DNA from: JBDKJS01 sp039806065
Lineage (GTDB): Bacteria; Bacteroidota; Bacteroidia; AKYH767-A; 2013-40CM-41-45
DNA length: 7,767 nucleotides
Reading direction: 5' to 3'
Assembly (NCBI GenBank): GCA_039806065.1
Contig: JBDKJS010000139.1
Span: forward strand, 1 to 7,767
The notes under the pieces are model-generated. The model was not told where the DNA came from. It searched no databases and worked only from the letters and a program-made list of their open reading frames with translations. Every line of letters begins with the position of its first letter. The stretch's first letter is position 1. A program made the translations under genes and the position numbers. This document shows, piece by piece, positions 1 through 6,830 of the stretch.

Positions 1-1959
1 GTTGTAAAAGTCATACCAGTTGCCAGCAGGTAAATAAAATTTAGCTAAACTCTTATCAGTGCTAGTGGGGCATACCAATAATCCATTGCCACAGAAAAAT
101 TGATTTTGATAATCGCCATAATACACTTTATTGTCATGAGGGTAGTCTATGGCAAGTGACCTAGCCACAGGCATCCCTGTTTTTGAAGCTTCGTAAAAAT
201 GTGAGTATAAATAAGGCATTAACTTATACCGAAGTTGAATATAATTTCTTGATATTTCTTCTACTTCTTCCCCATAGGCCCATGGTTCGCAACTTCGGCT
301 ATTGATCATGCTATGCCCTCTCATAAATGGAGTGAAGGCTGCAATGCTCATCCAACGGCCAAATAGCTGAGGGCTACTTCCTCCGGTAAATCCTCCAATG
401 TCATATCCTGCATTGGCCACGCCACTGAGGCCTAGCGCATTTACCAATCTAACCCCTAACAACATGTGATCATCATAGCTCTGGTTATCGCCAGTCCATA
501 TGGCACTGTAACGTTGTACACCGGCAAAGCCTGCTCGAGTTAATACAAAGGGCCGCCTGTTTAACAGTTTTTTAGTTCCTTCAAATGTGGCACGAGCCAT
601 TTGCATACCATATACATTGCGTGCACGCATTGTGCTACTTTTATGACCATCAAAATCAAAATTCATGAGATTGGGTAAGCGTTGCCCCCAAGTAGCTATT
701 TCATTCATATCATTCCAAAAACCATCAATGCCATCATTTACATAACCTGTAAATTGCTTACCCCACCAATCGCGCGCTTTTGGATTTGTAAAATCAGGGA
801 AATTACACCAGCCCGGCCAAACTTCCCCTTTATAGTTGGTACCGTCTGGATATTTTACGAAGATATCATCCTTTAAGCCTTGCTCATAGGCAGCATAACC
901 CTTCTCTACTTTTATTCCTGGGTCCACAATGACTGTAGTGTGAAAATTGAGTGCTTTTAGTTCGCTCAACATTTTTTGTGGTTGAGGAAAATTTTCAGGA
1001 CTCCAGGTAAAGAGTTTGTATTTATCCATGTAGTGAATGTCTAAGTAAATCACATCGCATGGTATTTTTTTATCTCTAAATGTTTTGGCAATACTCACTA
1101 CCTCATCCTGTGGATAGTAGGAATAGCGACATTGCTGGTATCCGATACTCCATAAACTTGGCATGGGCATTCTACCTGTCAATGATGTATAGTCTTCAAT
1201 GATACCTGCCACCTGGCTGCGGTAGATAAAATAGTAGTCCATATCACCTCCCTCAGCAGTAAAAGAGCTGAATCGATCTTGTGATGCACCAAAATTAAAA
1301 TGGCTCTTATAGCTATTATCCATAAATATACCATATTGCAACCCATCGTGTAAACCTATATAAAACGGTATGCTCACGTAAATTGGATCAGTGCCTGGTG
1401 TATATCCAAAGGCATCGGTATTCCACATTTCATATCCATTGCCTCTTCTATCTAAATTTCCGGTTTTTTCTCCAAGACCAATAAAACGCTCACTTGGAAA
1501 TAATTTTTTATACATGCTTACCTCATCGCCCAAAAATGAAAGTCCAAATCCCTTGTCATCTTCATTTATTACTTGTCCATCAATGGTAAGAAAGCTAAAT
1601 CTGGTAGGTGCAAGGTCAATTTTCACTTGCATGCTATCAGTTTTAATCAAATAATGGGCATCAGTCTTGATTAGACTAATTTTAGTAGGTTGAGGCTTTC
1701 CTGTAACTGCGTATGAAAAATCATCTGCAAATTTACTCCGAGCAGCTTTTATCCTAAACACAGTAGGACTAAAAACTGAAACACGAAAGATGGCGTTTTC
1801 AGCTTTTATTTCAAATACTTGGTCGCTTTGTTTAAGTTCAAGCAATTTTCCTGCGCTAATGTTAGTAATTTGTTGAGATTTTACGCTAAGTGTAAAAAAT
1901 ACACTAAGTATTAATGCACAAATAGTTGTATTTTTAAGGAATGATTTTTTTATTTGCAT
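1..1959 (-). CDS. Secreted GH31 alpha-glucosidase-type glycoside hydrolase (3' end cut by window edge)
   Basis: The gene reads leftward and is open to base 1, giving 653 complete codons; perhaps 150 or more C-terminal residues are missing. An in-frame TAA at 1974-1972 rules out an upstream start, so ATG at 1959 is well supported. Residues 1-28 form a type I signal peptide (KK, then a hydrophobic core ending VKS before QQ) with no lipobox. An N-terminal beta-sandwich region contains GLGEKTG (161-167) and a WNTD motif. The catalytic barrel begins near MPMPSLWSIGYQQCRY (264-279), followed by DVIYLD (302-307), WNDMNE with predicted nucleophile Asp417, WTGDN with predicted acid/base Asp491, and FMRGH (545-549). 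These are hallmark GH31 motifs. GH31 enzymes mostly remove alpha-linked glucose from non-reducing ends; alpha-xylosidase and other activities exist, but the GH13 neighbour favours alpha-glucosidase. The likely site is the periplasm. Residue 421 after WNDMNE is Ile, where Pro is common. Family call is very sure; exact substrate is inferred. Confidence 0.95.
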   Translation of the reverse strand, partial: MQIKKSFLKNTTICALILSVFFTLSVKSQQITNISAGKLLELKQSDQVFEIKAENAIFRVSVFSPTVFRIKAARSKFADDFSYAVTGKPQPTKISLIKTDAHYLIKTDSMQVKIDLAPTRFSFLTIDGQVINEDDKGFGLSFLGDEVSMYKKLFPSERFIGLGEKTGNLDRRGNGYEMWNTDAFGYTPGTDPIYVSIPFYIGLHDGLQYGIFMDNSYKSHFNFGASQDRFSSFTAEGGDMDYYFIYRSQVAGIIEDYTSLTGRMPMPSLWSIGYQQCRYSYYPQDEVVSIAKTFRDKKIPCDVIYLDIHYMDKYKLFTWSPENFPQPQKMLSELKALNFHTTVIVDPGIKVEKGYAAYEQGLKDDIFVKYPDGTNYKGEVWPGWCNFPDFTNPKARDWWGKQFTGYVNDGIDGFWNDMNEIATWGQRLPNLMNFDFDGHKSSTMRARNVYGMQMARATFEGTKKLLNRRPFVLTRAGFAGVQRYSAIWTGDNQSYDDHMLLGVRLVNALGLSGVANAGYDIGGFTGGSSPQLFGRWMSIAAFTPFMRGHSMINSRSCEPWAYGEEVEEISRNYIQLRYKLMPYLYSHFYEASKTGMPVARSLAIDYPHDNKVYYGDYQNQFFCGNGLLVCPTSTDKSLAKFYLPAGNWYDFYN

Positions 1960-2061
1960 ATGAAGTAAACTTTAAATTGAGCTGCGAAGTTAAACCAAAA
2001 TTTTATTTCACCATTTAAAATAATTATTTACATTAAAAGCTAAAAGTTAAATCTAAATCAA
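1960..2061. promoter_or_regulatory. Divergent intergenic region between GH31 and susC-like genes
   Basis: This 102-bp AT-rich spacer separates two divergent starts, so it should contain both promoters and any shared operator. On the minus strand TAACTTCG (1992-1985) resembles the Bacteroidota -7 element TAnnTTTG with one mismatch, about 25 bases before the GH31 start, but no good TTTG lies at the expected -33 distance. On the plus strand I found no convincing -7/-33 pair for susC. A perfect 12-bp palindrome, AAATAATTATTT, lies at 2018-2029. The bases just before both ATGs are A-rich without a Shine-Dalgarno sequence, as is usual in this phylum. That promoters are present is inferred from gene layout; the individual boxes are weak. 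Confidence 0.6.
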
Positions 2062-5031
2062 ATGATCAAAAATTACATTAGAAAATTATTGCCATTGGTA
2101 ATTGCCTGTTTTATGAGTGCTGCGGCACTGGCGCAATCAGGTACAGTCACCGGTATAGTTGTGGATGGTAAGGGAGAATCCATTCCGGGAGCTACTGTTA
2201 GGGTCGAAGGAAGTTCGCAAGCTGTATCTACTGATATGGATGGAAAGTTTACGCTTTCGAACGTTAAATCAGGGGAGGTAAATATCGTAGTTTCTTCTAT
2301 TGGAATGGCTACCACCACCAAAAGATTAACGGTAGTTGATGGCAAAACCACTTCTTTTAATTTTAAATTAGCTGATGGAAGGATTAATCTTGATGAAGCG
2401 GTAGTAGTGGGGTATGGTTCTACTCGAAAAAAAGATCTCACTGGTACTGTTACTTCAATTGGAGAGAAAGAATTTAATAAGGGGATCATCACCACGCCTG
2501 ATCAGCTAGTAACAGGTAAAGTAGCAGGGGTGAAAATTACCAGCAATGGAGGGGCTCCAGGTAGCGGAAGCAGGATTAGAATAAGAGGTGGATCTTCATT
2601 AAGTGCTAGCAATGATCCATTGATAGTAATAGATGGGGTTCCAGTAGATAATAATGGAATTTCCGGTTCGCCAAATCCGTTGAGCTTAATTAACCCGGCC
2701 GATATTGAAAACATAACCCTATTAAAAGATGCTAGTGCAGCGGCTATTTATGGTGCGCGTGCAGCCAATGGTGTTTTAATTGTTACTACTAAAAAGGGCT
2801 CGAGCGATAAATTAAAAGTAGAATACAATGGTTCTTTCTCTTATAATGATATTGTCAAATTTGTGGATGTGATGGATGGCGACCAATTTGGAAAAGCGGT
2901 GAGAGATAGCGGCACTGCTAATCAAATTGCATTGCTAGGGAATGCCAATACCAATTGGCAGGACGAAATTTTTCAAAACTCATTTACATTTAATAACAAT
3001 GTGAGTGTAAGTGGTGGCATTAAAAAACTCCCTTACAGACTCACGCTCGGTGTATTAAATGAAGATGGTATTTTGAGAAGATCAGAATTGGACCGATACA
3101 GTGCCTCCCTCAACCTTGGCCCCAAATTCTTGAATGATAAATTAAGTGTGGATGTGAATGTGAAGTATAGCCAAACCAAAAGTTTCTTTGCCAATCAAGG
3201 TGCCATTGGAGCAGCCATTGCATTTGACCCTACTCAAACTGTAAAGGCAGATTCAGCAAAATACTTACCCTATGGAGGATACTTTGAATGGTTAGATGCA
3301 CAAAACAAACCGATTACTGTAGCTACTAGAAATCCAGTTAGCTTATTAGAACAGCGCCAAGATGAAAGCACAGTTAACAGAATGATCGGAAATATTAACC
3401 TAGCCTATGACCTGCCTTTTGTTAAAGGTCTAAAAGCTAATTTAAATTTAGGTACTGATATTAGCAATGGGGTTGGTAATATTTTTGTTGACACCACTGC
3501 CGCATCTGATTATTTTAATAAAGGACTGGTTACAGAATATGATCAAGAAAAATCTAATCAACTCCTCGATTTTTATTTAGTTTATGCTAAAGACTTAGCA
3601 AAAATCAAATCGAAACTTGAATTAACAGGTGGTTATTCCTATCAGTTCTGGGAAACGAGCGCTCCAAGTTTTCCTAATTTAAATGTATTGGGAGATACAG
3701 TGGTGAAGGTGGGACTACCTTTCTTTACTCAAAATGCCTTGATCGGATTTTATACAAGACTAAATTATTCGTTTAAAGAAAAGTACCTCTTTACTTTTAA
3801 TCTAAGAAATGATTATTCATCTAGATTTTCTCCTGATGTGCGAGCAGGTTATTTCCCGTCAGCTGCATTCGCATGGCGATTGAGCGATGAGAAATTTATG
3901 AGTAAGTTTAAAAATCTTTCTGATTTCAAAGTGCGGTTGGGTTATGGATCGGTAGGACAACAGGATATAAATAATGACTACGCCTATATTGCCAATTATA
4001 GCCAAGGTACACCTACTGCTCAATATCAATTCGGAAATGTGTTTTACAATGTACTTAGACCAGATGAGTATGATCCAAATTTAAAATGGGAAGTAACCAC
4101 CACTTATAACGCAGGTATCGATTATGGTTTTTACCAAGGTCGCATTAATGGTAGCATAGATTTGTATCAAAAGTCTTCTACTGATTTGATAGCTTTTGTT
4201 CCCACCCCTGCAGGCACTAATTTCTCTAATGCTATTTTAACTAATATTGGTGAAGTTCAAAATAAAGGTTTAGAAATATCTTTAAATGTAGTGCCAATTG
4301 CAAAAAAAGATGTTGAATTAACTATAGGAGCTAACCTTACTTATAATAAAAATGAAGTAATTGCTCTTTCGCAAACTAAGAGTGATACAGATTTGGTGAA
4401 TGTGGGTGGCATAGCAGGAGGCGTTGGTAGCACCATCCAAGCTTTTGCACCAGGGTATAGTGCATTTACTTTCTTAGCCTATAATCAATTGTATGATGGT
4501 AATGGTAAACCCCTTGAAGGAAAATATGAGGATATAAATGGTGATGGTACCATTAATGAAAAAGACCTTGTATTGAATGGTAATCCTGAGCCTAATATTT
4601 TTGTGGGATTGAACGCAAACCTACGATACAAAAGATGGAATATAGGATTTGTGATGAGAGGTGAATTTGGCAGCGAAATGTATAATAACGTTTCAGCCTT
4701 GAGAAGTAATTTTACTTCAGTAGGCGGATCAGTAAAAGCGCTAAACAATCTCAGTACTGACTACATCAACCAACCTTTTAAGACTGAGCAAATTTTAAGC
4801 AATTATTGGATTCAAGACGCTACCTTCATTAGAATGGATAATATAAATGTAGCTTACCAATTCAAGCCTTTGAATAATGGTAAAATAGGATTGGGTCTTT
4901 CATTTACAGTCCAAAATGCTTTTGTTATAACTAAATATGATGGTATAGATCCTGAGATAGCAGGTGGTATTGATAACAACTTATATCCTCGACCTAGAAT
5001 TTATACCCTTGGCGTAAATCTTAAAATCTAA
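2062..5031 (+). CDS. SusC/RagA-family TonB-dependent outer-membrane glycan transporter
   Basis: The 989-residue protein has a typical SusC length and layout. Residues 1-24 are a type I signal peptide ending ALA before Gln25. A carboxypeptidase-regulatory-like beta-sandwich follows (about 28-103; GIVVDGKGESIPGATV at 31-46). The TonB box LDEAVVVGYG lies at 110-119. The plug domain (about 125-246) carries LIVIDGVPV (187-195) and LLKDASAAAIYG (220-231). The rest is the 22-strand beta-barrel, ending PRPRIYTLGVNLKI. It should import oligosaccharides across the outer membrane with TonB-ExbBD energy, with the SusD partner acting as lid. DINGDGTINEKD (824-835) fits a 12-residue EF-hand-like calcium loop, probably in an extracellular loop. 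There is no N-terminal STN signalling domain. The last residue is Ile, where barrel proteins often end in an aromatic residue. In-frame TAA at 2041-2043 fixes the start. An alpha-glucan substrate is inferred from the neighbouring enzymes only. Confidence 0.97.
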   Translation: MIKNYIRKLLPLVIACFMSAAALAQSGTVTGIVVDGKGESIPGATVRVEGSSQAVSTDMDGKFTLSNVKSGEVNIVVSSIGMATTTKRLTVVDGKTTSFNFKLADGRINLDEAVVVGYGSTRKKDLTGTVTSIGEKEFNKGIITTPDQLVTGKVAGVKITSNGGAPGSGSRIRIRGGSSLSASNDPLIVIDGVPVDNNGISGSPNPLSLINPADIENITLLKDASAAAIYGARAANGVLIVTTKKGSSDKLKVEYNGSFSYNDIVKFVDVMDGDQFGKAVRDSGTANQIALLGNANTNWQDEIFQNSFTFNNNVSVSGGIKKLPYRLTLGVLNEDGILRRSELDRYSASLNLGPKFLNDKLSVDVNVKYSQTKSFFANQGAIGAAIAFDPTQTVKADSAKYLPYGGYFEWLDAQNKPITVATRNPVSLLEQRQDESTVNRMIGNINLAYDLPFVKGLKANLNLGTDISNGVGNIFVDTTAASDYFNKGLVTEYDQEKSNQLLDFYLVYAKDLAKIKSKLELTGGYSYQFWETSAPSFPNLNVLGDTVVKVGLPFFTQNALIGFYTRLNYSFKEKYLFTFNLRNDYSSRFSPDVRAGYFPSAAFAWRLSDEKFMSKFKNLSDFKVRLGYGSVGQQDINNDYAYIANYSQGTPTAQYQFGNVFYNVLRPDEYDPNLKWEVTTTYNAGIDYGFYQGRINGSIDLYQKSSTDLIAFVPTPAGTNFSNAILTNIGEVQNKGLEISLNVVPIAKKDVELTIGANLTYNKNEVIALSQTKSDTDLVNVGGIAGGVGSTIQAFAPGYSAFTFLAYNQLYDGNGKPLEGKYEDINGDGTINEKDLVLNGNPEPNIFVGLNANLRYKRWNIGFVMRGEFGSEMYNNVSALRSNFTSVGGSVKALNNLSTDYINQPFKTEQILSNYWIQDATFIRMDNINVAYQFKPLNNGKIGLGLSFTVQNAFVITKYDGIDPEIAGGIDNNLYPRPRIYTLGVNLKI

Positions 5032-5082
5032 CACAACTATTAGTTTCAGTTATTTGTTAATCATATAAAAGAATTAAGTAAA

Positions 5083-6681
5083 ATGAAAAAAAATTTTTTA
5101 ACTCACGGAACAATAGTACTCATAGCAATACTCATGCTTAGTACTACAAGTTGTATGAAAGATCTTGATCTTTCACCGAAGTATGGCTTAAATACCGAAA
5201 GCGTGTACAATGATCCTGCTAACTACAAAAGAGTATTAGCAAAAATATATGGAGGATTTAGTCTTACCGGAAACCAAGGCCCAGCAGGTAATCCTGATAT
5301 CAGCGGCATCGATGAAGGATTTAGTAATTACATAAGGGTGCTATGGAATTTGCAAGAAGTTACTACTGATGAAGCAGTTTGTGGCTGGCTCAATGACGCT
5401 GGCATTCGCGAATTGAATACCATGAACTGGTCTTCACAACATCCTTGGGTAAGAGGGATGTACTACCGCATCTATTTTGAAATAACCCTATGTAATGAAT
5501 TTATTCGCCAATGCGATGATGCGAAACTGGCTGATAGAGGATTTTCAGAAACTGACAAAACTGCCATTAAAGGGTTTAAAAATGAAGCAAGATACTTGAG
5601 AGCACTTTCTTATTATCATCTAATGGATTTGTTTGGAACAGGTCCCTTTATTACCGAAGCCGATGGAATTGGAGCATTCTTCCCTCAACAAAAAGATAGA
5701 CCCTTCTTGTTTAGTTATGTAGAGTCAGAATTATTGGCCGTAGAGCCGCTATTACCTGCACCTAAACAAAATGAATATGCACGTGTAGATCAAGCTGCTG
5801 TGTGGAGCTTACTTAGTAGAATGTATTTAAATGCTCAGACTTATATCAATACATCTAAATTTAATGAATGCGTTAACTACAGCAATAAAGTAATCAATGC
5901 TGGATATGCTCTTGATGCTGATTATAAACACCTATTCCTTGCCGATAATCATTTGAGCAATGAAGTTATTTTTCCCATAGTTAGTGATGGATTGTTCACT
6001 CAATCGTATGGTGTTACAACCTTTTTAATCCATGCAGCAATTGGCGGAAGCATGCCTGCTAGCCAATTCGGTGTAAACGGGGGCTGGAGCGGCTTGCGGT
6101 CAACCCGCAAACTGTATGATGCTTTTGGTGCTGATACACTTACTGATGGTCGCTATTTATTTTATACAGCAGGTCAATTTTTAGATTTTTCAGCCAATAA
6201 TCAATTAGGAACTTTTACTCGTGGTTATGCCGTAACTAAATGGAAAAATATAACTCGTTCTGGAGCAGCTGGCAGTGACAATACGGGTAACTTTGTTGAT
6301 ACAGATTTTCCGATGTTTAGATTGGCAGAAATGTATTTGAACTATGCCGAAGCTACGCTAAGAGGCGGAAATGGAGATCAAGCAACTGCCATTCAATATA
6401 TCAATCGCTTGCGTGACCGTGCTTTCGGTGCAGGGATTGGTAATGTTGCAAGCATTGATCTACCTTTTATACTTAACGAAAGAGCTCGAGAATTGTATTG
6501 GGAAGGTCACAGAAGAACAGATCTTATTCGCTACGGTTTGTTCACCGGGGGTGCTTATGTTTGGCCATTCAAAGGTGGAGACTATGCTGGTGGTGCGGTG
6601 AGCAATCATTTAAATGTTTATCCTATTCCCGTAAGTGATCTTACTGCTAATCCAAATCTAACACAAAATCCAGGGTATTAA
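5083..6681 (+). CDS. SusD/RagB-family surface glycan-binding lipoprotein
   Basis: The 532-residue protein begins 51 bp after the SusC-like stop, in the invariant susC-susD order, and is surely cotranscribed and paired with that transporter. Residues 1-23 are a lipoprotein signal peptide; Cys24 in TTSC is the predicted lipidation site. The following MKDLDL resembles the Lys/Asp-rich export signal that sends Bacteroidota lipoproteins to the cell surface. SusD hallmarks are NEARYLRALSYYHLMDLFG (167-185, a TPR helix), FPMFRLAEMYLNYAEA (409-424), INRLRDRAFG, NERARELYWEGHRRTDLIRY (465-484) and the C-terminal NPNLTQNPGY. The stretch at 87-116 (LWNLQE, TTDEA, GW, MNW) recalls starch-type SusD proteins from memory, which would fit the enzymes on both sides, but sugar specificity cannot be read reliably. 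It should hold the glycan over the SusC barrel. The leader is A-rich with no Shine-Dalgarno sequence. Confidence 0.97.
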   Translation: MKKNFLTHGTIVLIAILMLSTTSCMKDLDLSPKYGLNTESVYNDPANYKRVLAKIYGGFSLTGNQGPAGNPDISGIDEGFSNYIRVLWNLQEVTTDEAVCGWLNDAGIRELNTMNWSSQHPWVRGMYYRIYFEITLCNEFIRQCDDAKLADRGFSETDKTAIKGFKNEARYLRALSYYHLMDLFGTGPFITEADGIGAFFPQQKDRPFLFSYVESELLAVEPLLPAPKQNEYARVDQAAVWSLLSRMYLNAQTYINTSKFNECVNYSNKVINAGYALDADYKHLFLADNHLSNEVIFPIVSDGLFTQSYGVTTFLIHAAIGGSMPASQFGVNGGWSGLRSTRKLYDAFGADTLTDGRYLFYTAGQFLDFSANNQLGTFTRGYAVTKWKNITRSGAAGSDNTGNFVDTDFPMFRLAEMYLNYAEATLRGGNGDQATAIQYINRLRDRAFGAGIGNVASIDLPFILNERARELYWEGHRRTDLIRYGLFTGGAYVWPFKGGDYAGGAVSNHLNVYPIPVSDLTANPNLTQNPGY

Positions 6682-6702
6682 AACCTGTGATGATAGGTTG
6701 AT

Positions 6703-6756
6703 CAAAGGTTGTATTGATGAGTTGTAAGCCAACTTTTAATACAACCTTTGTTTTTT
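6703..6756 (+). terminator. Intrinsic terminator after the susC-susD pair
   Basis: CAAAGGTTGTATT (6703-6715) and AATACAACCTTTG (6738-6750) form a perfect 13-bp inverted repeat. Inside it AGTTG (6720-6724) pairs with CAACT (6730-6734) around a 5-base loop, so the RNA can fold into one long hairpin with a small internal bulge. TTTTTT follows directly at 6751-6756. There is no T tract on the opposite strand, so it acts rightward. It starts 21 bases after the SusD-like stop codon. The stem is GC-poor (4 of the outer 13 pairs) but long, so termination may be partial and allow some read-through into the GH13 gene. Confidence 0.85.
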
Positions 6757-6776
6757 GCAAACTATGATTACCTTTA
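6747..6776 (+). promoter_or_regulatory. Candidate Bacteroidota-type promoter for the GH13 gene
   Basis: TTTG at 6747-6750 and TACCTTTA at 6769-6776 resemble the phylum's -33 TTTG and -7 TAnnTTTG elements, with one mismatch in the last base of the -7 box. The 18-base gap is just below the usual 19-21. Transcription would begin near 6783, downstream of the terminator, and give the GH13 gene its own message. The -33 box is the last four bases of the terminator stem. In such AT-rich DNA a match like this can arise by chance. Confidence 0.35.
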
Positions 6777-6830
6777 TTCATTCTATCTATGCAAATAAGC
6801 ATACTCAAATTATTAAACATTCTGGTACCA

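Noticed and set aside
682..1654. Short plus-strand open frames at 682-876 and 1391-1654
   Set aside because: Both lie opposite conserved GH31 motifs, including the nucleophile block and GLGEKTG, so they are shadows of that gene.
2073..2495. A 140-codon open frame on the minus strand inside the susC-like gene
   Set aside because: It lies wholly opposite a strongly supported coding region, has no recognisable domain, and reads as a low-complexity antisense shadow.
5035..5045. AACT-ATT-AGTT mini-hairpin between the susC- and susD-like genes
   Set aside because: Four base pairs with a 3-base loop and no T tract; too weak to support a terminator or processing site.
6371..6601. A 76-codon plus-strand frame inside the susD-like gene
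   Set aside because: It overlaps the most conserved C-terminal SusD motifs in another frame and has no leader or domain of its own.
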